DNA of 64,000 bases from Cupriavidus campinensis. Lineage in GTDB: Bacteria > Pseudomonadota > Gammaproteobacteria > Burkholderiales > Burkholderiaceae. The position numbers and the translations under genes were made by a program. The notes beneath the pieces were generated by a model, which did no database searches, was not told the origin of the DNA, and saw nothing but the letters and a program-made list of their open reading frames with translations. Of the stretch, positions 10,058 through 18,460 are shown in pieces. Each line of letters opens with the position of its first letter. The first letter of the stretch is position 1. Location: contig NZ_CAJPVH010000030.1 in the NCBI RefSeq assembly GCF_905397395.1, positions 1 to 64,000 on the forward strand, written 5' to 3'.

Positions 10058-10352
10058 GTCTGTCTCCAGGGATCGAATTGAAATGGGTGAAATGTCCGCT
10101 GGCGTCGATCCTATGCCCGCAGCGGGGCGCGGATAAACAGAAGGGCGATCAGTTGATTCGATACCTGAGGTATGTAATGGCACCGCCGGCGCCAAATTTA
10201 TGTGATGAATTCGGTACGTTGCAGTGCGCAATCCCCGTCCCCCCACGGCGTGGGGGTTGGGCTGATTTGGGGTGGTTTCCGTGCAATTCGGGCTTTCGGT
10301 AGCAGGCTGCCCCGGCCAAAATAGCGGGCTCTGTTCTCGCCATCGCCTTGCC
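10058..10352. promoter_or_regulatory. Divergent regulatory gap upstream of gcl
   Basis: These 295 bases separate gcl (leftward) from the membrane-protein gene (rightward). The part 10140-10215 is richer in A/T than its surroundings and holds a perfect 13-bp palindrome at 10163-10175 (ATACCTGAGGTAT). ATAC/GTAT arms are a common form of LysR-family half-sites, and a LysR gene lies at 11097. I see no convincing -35/-10 pair by eye. Confidence 0.45.
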
Positions 10353-11033
10353 ATGTACACGCGGCTGCCGTCCACCTATGAATTGATCGAAGCGCTCCAG
10401 GCCGGACCGGCCGAGCGCGCGCCGGACAGCCGGCTCGCGGCGGTGCTCTGGGCCGGCTTCGTGCTGGCGCTGGTGCCGGCGCTGGTGGCCGGAGGTGGGC
10501 TGGTCTGGTGGCACGAGATCCTCGGCCAGGCGCCGCCGGCGTGGCTGCCGCAGGTGTTCCATGGGCTGCTGGCGGTGTGTGGCGTGTTCTATGTGGGCGC
10601 GTGGCTGGTGCGGCTGCTGGCGCGGCGCGATGCGCTGCGGCATCCGCTGCGCTGGCTGTCGCGCCGGGTGGATGTGGAGAGCGACGCGGAGGATGCGCTG
10701 GTGCGGCAGCTTGGGCGGATTCCTGCGCTCCAGTTGCGCGCGCGCCAGCGGCGCATCGTGCTGCAGGCGCGGCTCTGGGAAGGCGCCGCGCGCACCGTGG
10801 CGCTGGTGCTGGCGCTGGGCCCGGCGGCGGCCGTGCTGGCCGATGGGCTGGTCGTGGCGGCGCCCGACAAGGGGCCCGCGCTGGTGGCCGTGTACGGCGC
10901 CGTGCTGGTGGCCGGCGCGGCGTTCGCCCTGTTCGCCCAGTTGCAGTGCTGCGCGCCGCTGCGACGCCTGGCCCACGTGCTGGGCGAGGCCGCCGAGATC
11001 AACGACGCGCTGTTGCGCAGCCGCCCCAGCTGA
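10353..11033 (+). CDS. Integral membrane protein of unknown function
   Basis: A 226-residue protein starting at ATG 10353 ([15 protein letters not shown]); an upstream extension to 10272 has no family support. Two hydrophobic helices lie at about 30-52 and 66-90. A basic region with an Arg-rich amphipathic stretch follows (90-145). Two more hydrophobic helices lie at about 148-170 and 180-200. I recognise no domain. It precedes the LysR gene by 63 bases on the same strand and may share its transcript. Confidence 0.7.
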   Translation: MYTRLPSTYELIEALQAGPAERAPDSRLAAVLWAGFVLALVPALVAGGGLVWWHEILGQAPPAWLPQVFHGLLAVCGVFYVGAWLVRLLARRDALRHPLRWLSRRVDVESDAEDALVRQLGRIPALQLRARQRRIVLQARLWEGAARTVALVLALGPAAAVLADGLVVAAPDKGPALVAVYGAVLVAGAAFALFAQLQCCAPLRRLAHVLGEAAEINDALLRSRPS

Positions 11034-11096
11034 CCCGCCGGGGCTGCGAATGCCTCACAATGTGCCAGCAGGAGACAACCGGCTTGACTGGCCCAT

Positions 11097-12014
11097 ATGG
11101 ACAAACTCAAACAAATCGAAGCCTTCATCGCCGTGGTGGAACACGGCAGCATGGCCGCCGCCGCGCTCACGCAGAACGTGACGCCGGTGATGATCGGCCG
11201 CCGCATCAACGCGCTCGAGGCGCGCATCGGCGTGAAGCTGCTGCACCGCTCCACACGCCGCATCGTCGTGACGGAGCAGGGCGCGGCGTTCATGGAGCAG
11301 TGCAAGAAAGCGCTGTCCGACCTGGACCGCGCCGAGATGCTGATTGCCGAAGGCAAGCACAAGGCCACCGGCCACCTGATCGTGTCCGCCCCGGCTGCGT
11401 TCGGCCGCAAGCATGTGGCGCCGCACGCGCCGGCGTTCCTGCGTGCCAATCCCGAAGTGCAGATCTCGTTCAACCTGACGGACCGCGTGGTGGATCTCGT
11501 GCGCGAGGGCTACGACGTGGGCATCCGCATCGGCGGCGCCATCGACCCGAATTTCGTGGCGATCAAGCTCGCGACGAACAAGCGCGTGGTCTGCGGCACG
11601 CCGGCCTACTTCGCCAAGCATGGGGTGCCGCACACGCTCGAGGATCTGGAGCGGCATAACTGCCTGGCCTTCAACCTGCAGGGCGGGCAGCAGCGCGGCT
11701 GGTATTTCCAGCAGAACGGCAAGACGGTGACGGTGCGCGCGCGTGGCAACCTCGATTGCAATGACGGGGAATTGCTGCACCGCTGGACTGGCGAGAGCCT
11801 GGGACTGGGCTGGCGCTCCACCTGGGAGATCCTGCCGCAGCTGGAGAGCGGCGAGTTGATTACGGTACTAGACGAATACGCGCTGCCGGACTACGACATC
11901 CTCGCGGTGTACCCGCAGCAGCGGCCGGTGCCGGCCAAGATCCGCTTCTTCATCGAACACCTGAAGACAGCGTTCGCAAAGCCCGGCTACTGGACCGGGC
12001 GCGCCGAAGCGTAA
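11097..12014 (+). CDS. LysR-family regulator, likely of the glyoxylate operon
   Basis: A 305-residue LysR-type regulator. Residues 1-60 are the helix-turn-helix (QIEAFIAVVEHGSMAAAA, then RRINALEARIGVKLLHRSTR). The rest is the effector-binding domain, here of the type seen in small-molecule catabolic regulators (AFGRKHVAPHAPAFL, then GYDVGIRIG). It sits beyond one gene from gcl, whose upstream gap carries a palindrome, so control of gcl-hyi-glxR-ttuD-pyk is plausible. Direct adjacency is lacking, however, and the target is inferred. The effector is unknown. Confidence 0.85.
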   Translation: MDKLKQIEAFIAVVEHGSMAAAALTQNVTPVMIGRRINALEARIGVKLLHRSTRRIVVTEQGAAFMEQCKKALSDLDRAEMLIAEGKHKATGHLIVSAPAAFGRKHVAPHAPAFLRANPEVQISFNLTDRVVDLVREGYDVGIRIGGAIDPNFVAIKLATNKRVVCGTPAYFAKHGVPHTLEDLERHNCLAFNLQGGQQRGWYFQQNGKTVTVRARGNLDCNDGELLHRWTGESLGLGWRSTWEILPQLESGELITVLDEYALPDYDILAVYPQQRPVPAKIRFFIEHLKTAFAKPGYWTGRAEA

Positions 12015-12030
12015 ATCGGGGCCGTAAACG

Positions 12031-12080
12031 AAAAAGCCCGCAGCCGTTGCGGTCTGCGGGCAGCCCTTCTTGCGAAGGGC
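12031..12080 (-). terminator. Terminator of the GntR gene, plus a second hairpin
   Basis: GCCCGCAG (12036-12043) pairs with CTGCGGGC (12054-12061). Five A precede it on this strand, so the leftward transcript from the GntR gene gets a stem followed by a U-run. A second perfect stem, GCCCTTC/GAAGGGC around TTGC, lies at 12063-12080. The pair may also stop the converging LysR transcript. Confidence 0.75.
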
Positions 12081-12197
12081 GGGGAGAGCTCATGAAGTGC
12101 GCCCCCGCAACTTCATGGCGAGAGGAATGATGCGCCTCCCGCCACGTTTTGGACTTGATCGCCGTCAAGCGCCTGGCATTCCCTGATGATGCAGCGA

Positions 12198-12890
12198 TCA
12201 GGCCAGCAATGCCGTCACCAGATCCTTGCCGCGCGACGCGCCCGGAACTTCCTCAAAGTGCAACGCCGCCTCCACATGGGCGAGGTGATCGACCATCAGC
12301 GTGACCGCCCGCTCCGCATCGCCCGCGCGCGCGGCGTCGATGAACTCGCGGTGCTCGTCGGACGAACACGTGGCATCGCGCCGGCTCTGGTACAGCATGG
12401 TGATGACCGCGCTGCGCATCGACAACTCGCGCATGATCTCCGTCAGCACGTTGTTGCCAACCACCTCCGCGAGCACGATGTGGAAGTCGCCTAGCAGCCG
12501 GGTGCGCACCTGCGCGTCGTTGCCGCCCAGTGACTTGCGCTCGGCGGCCAGATGCTTGTCGATGCGCTTGTAGTCCGCCGCCGTGGCCTTCGCCACGAAC
12601 TCGCGCGCCAGCGCGGCCTCCAGGATGCGGCGCACCGCGAAGACTTCGCGCGCCTCCTCGGCACTCGGTTTGGCGACGAAGGCGCCCTTGTCCGGCACGA
12701 TCTGGATGACCTTGTCCTTGGACAACATCAGCAGCGCGGCCCGCACCTTGGTGCGGCTGACGCGATAGACGCTGGCCAGCGCCTCCTCCCGCAGCTTGGT
12801 GCCGGGAGGCAGGCGGTGCGAGACGATGGCGGCGACGATGTCGTCAGCAATCGCCTCGGCGGTCATGTCTGGATCGATGTGCTCGGGCAT
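12198..12890 (-). CDS. GntR-family regulator (FadR/FCD type)
   Basis: A 230-residue regulator. The winged helix occupies residues 10-75 (IVAAIVSHRLPPGTKLREEAL, in part, then VSRTKVRAALLML). The all-helical FCD ligand domain occupies 80-215, with the metal-binding pattern of Asp (DFHIVLAE) and His (EHREFIDA, DHLAHVEAAL). FCD regulators usually sense small organic acids. It is 62 bases from the leftward dctA-like gene and near two amidohydrolases transcribed the other way. It most likely represses one or both until their substrate appears. The ligand is unknown. Confidence 0.88.
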   Translation of the reverse strand: MPEHIDPDMTAEAIADDIVAAIVSHRLPPGTKLREEALASVYRVSRTKVRAALLMLSKDKVIQIVPDKGAFVAKPSAEEAREVFAVRRILEAALAREFVAKATAADYKRIDKHLAAERKSLGGNDAQVRTRLLGDFHIVLAEVVGNNVLTEIMRELSMRSAVITMLYQSRRDATCSSDEHREFIDAARAGDAERAVTLMVDHLAHVEAALHFEEVPGASRGKDLVTALLA

Positions 12891-12952
12891 GGTGTCGCGC
12901 GTCTCGCCGTTGGGGGGCGACCGGCGCGGTGCGGGATTGGGAATGCGTGATT

Positions 12953-14374
12953 CTAGCGCCCCGCGACCGTGCCAGGCAGCGGCGCGCCCACGGGGACTTT
13001 CCCGGTGTCCGCGCCGATGCTGTCGCCCAGCGCCTCCAGCCCCGCGTCGAGATCACCCGCCGGAATGGTGCCGTTGAGCACCGCGTGGGCACGCTCCCGG
13101 TCGATATCCTTCTCCCAGGCCGCCACCACCACCGTCGCCACGCAATTGCCGATCAGGTTGCCCACGGCGCGCGCGATGCCGATGAACCAGTCCACGGACA
13201 GCACCAGCACCAGGCCGATGGCGGGAATCGCCGGATGGGCCGACAGCGTGGCCGCCAGGATCACGATGGCCGAGCCCGGAATGCCGTGCGCGCCCTTCGA
13301 GGTGACTAGCGCCACGGCCAGGATGCCGAGCAGGTCGCCCAGTGCAAGCGGCGTATTCGTGGCTTGCGCGATGAAGACTGCCGCGAGCGTCAGGTAGATC
13401 GAGAACGCATCGAGGTTGAACGAGTAGCCGGTGGGAATCACCAGCCCGACCACCGACTTGCGCACGCCCATGAACTCGAGCTTCTTCATGATCTGCGGCA
13501 GCACGCTGTCCGAGGACGCGGTGCCCAGCACCACCAGCAGTTCGGCCTTCAGATAGCGGATCAGCTTGATCACCGAGAACCCGCAGATCCGCATGATGGT
13601 GCCCAGCACCACCAGCACGAAGACCGTCACCGCGCCGTAGAACAGGATCACCAGGAAACCCAGCTGCTTGAGCGAGCCGATGCCGTACTTGCCCACCGTG
13701 AACGCCACCGCGCCCAGCACGCCCAGCGGGGCCAGCTTGATGATGAATCCCATCATCTTGAACAGCGTGTGGGAAAAGGTGTCGATCAGGCGCACCAGCG
13801 GCTTGCCCGGCTCGCCCACCAGCGACAGCGCGCAGCCGAACAGCACGGAGACCAGCAGCACCTGGAGCACGTCACCGCTGGCGAAGGCGCCCATCACCGT
13901 GTTCGGGATCAGCTTGAGCAGGAAATCGACCGTGCCGGCGCTCTTCACCTTCTCGGCGTTGTCGATATAGGCCGACATGGCCGAGATATCGAGCGTGCGC
14001 GGGTTCACGTTCATGCCCGTGCCGGGCTGGAACACGTAGGCCAGCACGATGCCCAGCGCCAGTGCGATGGTGGTGACGATCTCGAAGTAGATCACCGCCT
14101 TGATGCCGACCCGGCCCACCTTCTTCAGCTCGCCGGCGCCGCAGATGCCGGCCACCACCACGCAGAACACGATGGGGCCAATCAGCATCTTGATCAGCTT
14201 GATGAAGGCATCGCCAAGTGGCTTGAGCTTGGCGGCGAACTCGGGAAAGCAGAGCCCGAGCAGGGTGCCGAGCACCAGGGCGATCAATACCTGGCCGAAT
14301 AGCGAGCGAGTAAAGCGGCTAAAACTGCGGGCATGCAGGCGAGGGGGGCGCTGCGCGGGAAGGGATTGCTGCAT
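12953..14374 (-). CDS. dctA: DctA-type dicarboxylate:cation symporter (DAACS family)
   Basis: A 473-residue inner-membrane carrier. ATG 14374 follows GGAG at proper distance; a frame 21 codons longer exists. About 25 residues precede the first membrane helix (GQVLIALVLGTLLGL). Family motifs include the serine-rich hairpin TASSDSVLPQIM, TGYSFNLDAFSIYLTLAAVF and the last helices with GIPGSAIVILAATLS. The normal substrates are succinate, fumarate and malate. The context with two amidohydrolases and a GntR/FCD regulator makes another organic acid possible. The C-terminus is about 30 residues longer than in E. coli DctA. Confidence 0.87.
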   Translation of the reverse strand: MQQSLPAQRPPRLHARSFSRFTRSLFGQVLIALVLGTLLGLCFPEFAAKLKPLGDAFIKLIKMLIGPIVFCVVVAGICGAGELKKVGRVGIKAVIYFEIVTTIALALGIVLAYVFQPGTGMNVNPRTLDISAMSAYIDNAEKVKSAGTVDFLLKLIPNTVMGAFASGDVLQVLLVSVLFGCALSLVGEPGKPLVRLIDTFSHTLFKMMGFIIKLAPLGVLGAVAFTVGKYGIGSLKQLGFLVILFYGAVTVFVLVVLGTIMRICGFSVIKLIRYLKAELLVVLGTASSDSVLPQIMKKLEFMGVRKSVVGLVIPTGYSFNLDAFSIYLTLAAVFIAQATNTPLALGDLLGILAVALVTSKGAHGIPGSAIVILAATLSAHPAIPAIGLVLVLSVDWFIGIARAVGNLIGNCVATVVVAAWEKDIDRERAHAVLNGTIPAGDLDAGLEALGDSIGADTGKVPVGAPLPGTVAGR

Positions 14375-14666
14375 CGTTGTCTCCGTGCCGGGCGGGTCCG
14401 GAAATGGCCTGCCCTGATCTGGGTTTGGGAACGCCACGGCACCCCTTTGCCGGCTGCGACAGGATTGTCGAGAAACGATTGTCCGGGCGGGATTGTCGGT
14501 GCGTGCAGGCCAATATAGTGCATATCATTTTTGTATGCAATTTTTGAATTCACTGTGCTAACATGAATCGCAGAGAATAGAGCTTCGGCACCGGGCGCCC
14601 GCCCGGACTGGCGCCCCCGCCAGGACCCTCAGCGCCGGGCTACATGTAGATCGCAGGAGACCCGCT
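14375..14666. promoter_or_regulatory. Divergent control region with a GntR-like site
   Basis: The 292 bases between dctA and the amidohydrolase operon contain one A/T-rich block, 14505-14575. Inside it GCATA (14520-14524) and TATGC (14534-14538) form an inverted repeat with a 9-bp gap, overlapping TTGTATGCAA, a shape common for FCD-GntR operators. The nearby GntR regulator is the obvious candidate binder. Promoter elements were not fixed by eye. Confidence 0.45.
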
Positions 14667-15935
14667 ATGGCAGTGACCCCGGCAGCAACCCCGACGACCT
14701 TGGCCCCGGAGGCCGGCGCCCGCATCATGGCCTGGGCCGACGCCCTGGCCGTCCACACCGAGCAGCCCGGGCTGCTGACCCGCACCTATCTGACCGACGC
14801 CCACCACGGCGCCGCCGCGCAACTGGCCGAATGGATGCGCGAAGCCGGCATGACCGTGCGCCGCGACGCCGCCGGCAACGTCATCGGCCGCTACGAAGGC
14901 ACCTCGCCGGACGCCCCCGCGCTGCTCACCGGCTCCCACTTCGACACCGTGCGCGATGCCGGCCGCTACGACGGCAACCTCGGCGTGATCCTGCCGATTG
15001 CCTGCGTGGCCGAGTGGCACCGCCAGGGCAAGCGCTTCCCGTTCGCCATCGAGGTGGTCGGCTTTGCCGAGGAAGAGGGCGTGCGCTTCAAGGCGACGCT
15101 GCTGGGCAGCCGCGCGATCGCCGGCACCTTCGACACCAGCGTGCTCGACAACATGGACGACTCCGGCAAGACCATGCGCGAGGTGATGCGCGCGGCCGGT
15201 TTCGACGCCGCCCAACTGCCCGCCGCCGCCCATGCCCGCCAGCGCGTGCTGGCTTTCGTCGAGGTGCATATCGAGCAGGGCCCAGTGCTGCTGAACGAGG
15301 GCCTGCCCGTGGGCGTGGTGACGGCCATCTCGGGCGCCACGCGCTTTATCGTCGAACTCGAAGGGCTGGCCGGTCACGCCGGCACCGTGCCGATGGACAT
15401 GCGCCGCGACGCCGCAATGGCCGGCGCCGAGATCGGCCTCTATATAGAGAAGCGCTGCAGCGGCAAGCCGGGCCTGGTCGGCACCGTCGGCCAGTTCAAC
15501 GTGCCCAATGGCGCGACCAACGTGGTGCCGGGCCGCGCCGTATTCTCCATCGACATCCGCGCCGGGCAGGACGCCGAGCGCGAGGCGGCCGTCAACGACG
15601 TGCTGGCCGAAGTCGAACGCATCGGCGCGCGCCGCAACGTGCGCGTGCAGGTGCGCAAGACCCACGAAGCCAAGAGCGTGCCGTGCGCACCGTGGCTGCA
15701 GTCGCAATGGGCCGCCGCCGTCGGGCGCCAGGGCGTGCCGGTGCGGCACCTGCCCTCGGGCGCCGGCCACGACGCCATGGCGATTTCCGCGATCGCCGAT
15801 GTGGCGATGCTGTTCGTGCGCTGCGGCAACGGCGGCATCAGCCATCACCCCACCGAGACCATGACCCCCGAAGACGCGCAGACCGCCGCGCGGGTGTTCG
15901 CCGATTTCGTCGAGCACTTCCAGCGGCAGCAGTAA
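14667..15935 (+). CDS. M20-family amidohydrolase, allantoate amidohydrolase / N-carbamoyl amino acid hydrolase type
   Basis: A 422-residue zinc amidohydrolase. GSHFDTVRDAGRYDGNLGV holds the first metal His and bridging Asp (residues about 91-109). GFAEEEGVRF holds the catalytic Glu pair. HIEQGPVLL and GLAGHAGTVPMDMRRDA are the substrate and dimer-domain motifs of the AllC/HyuC group, and NGGISHHPTE the last metal His. AllC releases ammonia and CO2 from allantoate; HyuC relatives cleave N-carbamoyl amino acids. No other ureide or hydantoin gene is in view, so the substrate is open. It starts the rightward operon and is followed after 66 bases by a second M20 enzyme. Confidence 0.85.
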   Translation: MAVTPAATPTTLAPEAGARIMAWADALAVHTEQPGLLTRTYLTDAHHGAAAQLAEWMREAGMTVRRDAAGNVIGRYEGTSPDAPALLTGSHFDTVRDAGRYDGNLGVILPIACVAEWHRQGKRFPFAIEVVGFAEEEGVRFKATLLGSRAIAGTFDTSVLDNMDDSGKTMREVMRAAGFDAAQLPAAAHARQRVLAFVEVHIEQGPVLLNEGLPVGVVTAISGATRFIVELEGLAGHAGTVPMDMRRDAAMAGAEIGLYIEKRCSGKPGLVGTVGQFNVPNGATNVVPGRAVFSIDIRAGQDAEREAAVNDVLAEVERIGARRNVRVQVRKTHEAKSVPCAPWLQSQWAAAVGRQGVPVRHLPSGAGHDAMAISAIADVAMLFVRCGNGGISHHPTETMTPEDAQTAARVFADFVEHFQRQQ

Positions 15936-16001
15936 GCCCCGGCGGTACCACGCAGCGCGCCCAAGCCATCTATCGAACAAATCCGAATCCAGAGCCAGAA
16001 C

Positions 16002-17270
16002 ATGACCGCACGAGACAACATGAACCCCATCGAGACCACGCTCACGCAGACCATCGACGCCCTGCGTCCGCAGCAGGAGGCCTTCCTGGCCGAGCTGGTC
16101 AAGGTGCCGTCCGACAACCCGCCCGGCGACTGCGACGCCCACGGCAAGCGCGCCAAGGCGCTGCTCGAAGGGCTGGGCTTCCAGGTGGAAGCGCACAAGG
16201 TGCCCGAGGACAAGGTCCGCGCGGCGGGCATGATCAGCGCCACCAACCTGCTGGTGCGCAAGACCTTCGGCAAGGGCGGCCCGACCATCGCCATGAACGC
16301 CCACGGCGACGTGGTGCCCCCCGGCCTGGGCTGGACCCAGGACCCGTACGGCGGCGAGATTGCCGACAGCGAACACGGCCCGGTGATGTATGGCCGTGGC
16401 GTGGCGGTGTCCAAGTCGGACTTCGCCACCTACGCCTACGCGGTGCTGGCGCTCCAGGAAGCCGAGAAGCAGGGCGCCAAGCTCAACGGCACGGTGGAAC
16501 TCCAGTTCACGTACGACGAGGAAACCGGCGGCGACATCGGCCCGAAGTTCCTGCTCGACGAAGGGCTGACCAAGCCTGACTATGCGATTTCGGCCGGCTT
16601 CTCGTACGGCATCACCTCGGCCCACAACGGCTGCCTGCACGTGGAAGTGACCGTCAAGGGCAAGCAGGGCCACGCGGCGATGCCGCACACCGGCGTGGAC
16701 GCCATCGAGGCCGCCACCCACATCCTGCAGGCGATCTACGGCCTGCGCGCGGAGCTGGCCACGCGCAAGAGCAAGGTGCCGGGCATCGACACGGCCACGC
16801 TGAACGTCGGCCTGATCAAGGGCGGCATCAACACCAACGTGGTGCCGGACCTGGTCACCTTCCGCGTGGACCGCCGCATGATTCCGGAAGAGATCGGCTT
16901 TGATGCCGAAGGCGAGCTGCGCGCCGTGGTGGAGCGTGCCGCCAAGGATCGCCCGGGCATCGAGGTCAAGGTGGAACGCATCATCCTGGCCGAGCCGCTG
17001 TCCGAGCTGCCCGGCGTGGACAAGCTGATCGGCGCGCTCAAGCGCCGTGCCGAGGCCGTGTTCGGCGTGGAGATCCCGGTGCAGGGCGTGCCGCTCTACA
17101 CCGACGCCCGCCACTACACCAGCCACGGCATTCCCACGGTGCTGTACGGCGCCGGTCCGCGCACGCTGATGGAAGCGCGCGGCCACAACTCGGACGAGAA
17201 CCTGCGCCTGAACGACCTGAACCGCGCGACCAAGGTGGTGGCGCTGGCGCTCTCGGACCTGATGGCCTGA
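16002..17270 (+). CDS. M20-family deacylase (ArgE/DapE-like)
   Basis: A 422-residue metallohydrolase. AMNAHGDVVPPGLGW carries the first metal His and Asp, YGRGVAVSKSDFATYAYAV the bridging Asp region, and FTYDEETGGDIGPKFLL the catalytic Glu pair. GKQGHAAMPHTGVDAIEAA is the lid-domain motif, and a late His lies in ARGHNSDENL. ATG 16002 and ATG 16020 are both possible, neither with a strong ribosome site. The family removes acyl groups from amino acids. With the preceding AllC/HyuC-type enzyme it suggests stepwise breakdown of an N-substituted amino acid or ureide. A terminator ends the operon. Confidence 0.83.
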   Translation: MTARDNMNPIETTLTQTIDALRPQQEAFLAELVKVPSDNPPGDCDAHGKRAKALLEGLGFQVEAHKVPEDKVRAAGMISATNLLVRKTFGKGGPTIAMNAHGDVVPPGLGWTQDPYGGEIADSEHGPVMYGRGVAVSKSDFATYAYAVLALQEAEKQGAKLNGTVELQFTYDEETGGDIGPKFLLDEGLTKPDYAISAGFSYGITSAHNGCLHVEVTVKGKQGHAAMPHTGVDAIEAATHILQAIYGLRAELATRKSKVPGIDTATLNVGLIKGGINTNVVPDLVTFRVDRRMIPEEIGFDAEGELRAVVERAAKDRPGIEVKVERIILAEPLSELPGVDKLIGALKRRAEAVFGVEIPVQGVPLYTDARHYTSHGIPTVLYGAGPRTLMEARGHNSDENLRLNDLNRATKVVALALSDLMA

Positions 17271-17331
17271 TCCCATGGGCCTGCTCCCGATGGCCTGAGC
17301 GCCTGTAAAGAATCCTTTGTTGTGACTTGCG

Positions 17332-17363
17332 GCCCGCGCGACCTTCGTCTCGCGGGCTTTTTT
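17332..17363 (+). terminator. Intrinsic terminator of the amidohydrolase operon
   Basis: GCCCGCG (17332-17338) pairs with CGCGGGC (17351-17357), followed at once by six T. It is 62 bases after the stop at 17270 and 11 bases before the end of the converging MarR gene. Confidence 0.9.
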
Positions 17364-17373
17364 CATGGCCCGG

Positions 17374-17880
17374 CTAGGCGGTCAGGCCCTCCTCGGGCGA
17401 TGCCAGGCTGACCAGCCAGCGCCGCACCACCTGCTCTTCCTCCGGTGTCAGGCCGGCGCGCAAGTCTTCGTCGACCTTGGTCGCGCGCGCCTTGCAGCCG
17501 GCCAGCAGCGTGCGGCCGGCGTCCGTCAGCGCGATGGTCTGGATGCGCCCGTGCACCGGATGCGGCGTGCGGGCGATGGCGCCCACCTTCTCCAGGTTGT
17601 TCATGATCACGCTGACGGTCTGCGGCGTCAGCAGCGCCAGCCGCGCCACGTCCGCGCCCGAGATGCCCGGGTAGGCGCCCAGCATCGTCAACACGAAGAA
17701 CTGCGGCACGGTCACGCCGAGGTCGTCCAGCGCGCGTTCCATGCGCAGCCGGTTGGCGGCGCTGGCCTGCCGGAGCAGGTAGGCCAGGTAGCCGCTCTCG
17801 CCGCGCTTGCCTTCGCCGGGCCCGGGAATGCGTGACGCTTCCGCCTCTGATGCCCCTACAGGTGCCGTGGTCTTCGTCAT
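17374..17880 (-). CDS. MarR-family repressor
   Basis: A 168-residue regulator. Residues 1-28 are a polar, unstructured lead. The winged helix follows at about 60-125 (VTVPQFFVLTMLGAYPGISG, then LALLTPQTVSVIMNNLEKVGAI and, in the wing, HPVHGRIQTIALTDAG). Cys appears once, in LLAGCKAR, so redox sensing by a cysteine is possible but not shown. It is divergent from an AhpD-like/GNAT/azoreductase operon across 85 bases, an arrangement often seen for MarR repressors of quinone or electrophile defence. Confidence 0.88.
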   Translation of the reverse strand: MTKTTAPVGASEAEASRIPGPGEGKRGESGYLAYLLRQASAANRLRMERALDDLGVTVPQFFVLTMLGAYPGISGADVARLALLTPQTVSVIMNNLEKVGAIARTPHPVHGRIQTIALTDAGRTLLAGCKARATKVDEDLRAGLTPEEEQVVRRWLVSLASPEEGLTA

Positions 17881-17965
17881 AATGTCAAAGCTCTTATATC
17901 ATGTTCGAACTCTTACATCTTACCGCAACCCGACCGAGCGGGCCACCTGGACCAAGGAGCACCAT
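17881..17965. promoter_or_regulatory. Shared MarR control region
   Basis: Two near-identical 10-bp direct repeats, CTCTTATATC (17891-17900) and CTCTTACATC (17910-17919), are spaced 19 bp start to start. The palindrome GTTCGAAC (17903-17910) lies between them. The region is A/T-rich compared with the genes. It is a likely MarR binding and divergent promoter zone. AAGGAG at 17954-17959 is the ribosome site of the rightward gene. Confidence 0.5.
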
Positions 17966-18460
17966 ATGGCGATGGATTTCCAACAATTTGCGGCGACAGC
18001 GCCCGATGTCTACGCGGCAATGGGCGGCGTGGGCCGCGCGGTGGACGCGTCCGGCCTGGACAAGGCGCTGACCGAACTCGTGAAGCTGCGGGTCTCCCAG
18101 CTCAACGGCTGCGCCTTCTGCCTGCAATTCCACCTGAACATCGCGCGCAAGCTCGACATCGACCCGCGCAAGTTCGACCTGCTGGCCGGATGGCGCGACA
18201 CCGGCATCTACACCGAGCGCGAGCAGGCCGCCCTGGCCTGGGCCGAGGCGCTGGTCCGCATGACCGACCACGCCGCGCTGGACGCCGCGCAGGCGCAGGT
18301 CAAGGTGGCCTTCACGGAGCCGGAACGCGTGTTCCTGGCCACCGCCATCGCCACCATCAACGCCTGGAACCGCATTGCCGTGGGGCTGCACTTCCCGCCG
18401 CCGGCCGCCACATCCGTCACGCCGACCACGTCCACCACCCCCACCGGGAGCCGCACATGA
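17966..18460 (+). CDS. Carboxymuconolactone decarboxylase / AhpD-like protein
   Basis: A 164-residue protein starting at ATG 17966 behind AAGGAG. Residues 35-85 are the CMD/AhpD core, with NGCAFCLQFH carrying the CxxC pair Cys49/Cys52 and His56, the peroxidase-type active site. It fits alkylhydroperoxidase AhpD-core proteins. A Thr/Pro-rich tail (about 140-164) has no known role. Its stop overlaps the start of the acetyltransferase gene (ATGA), so the genes are translationally coupled. The MarR neighbour suggests induction by oxidative or electrophilic stress. Confidence 0.88.
   Translation: MAMDFQQFAATAPDVYAAMGGVGRAVDASGLDKALTELVKLRVSQLNGCAFCLQFHLNIARKLDIDPRKFDLLAGWRDTGIYTEREQAALAWAEALVRMTDHAALDAAQAQVKVAFTEPERVFLATAIATINAWNRIAVGLHFPPPAATSVTPTTSTTPTGSRT

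Noticed and set aside
14640-17366. A 908-codon open frame on the - strand
   Set aside because: It lies opposite the two M20 amidohydrolases, which have full sets of catalytic motifs. The composition (His, Gly, Ala, Arg) is that of an antisense shadow.
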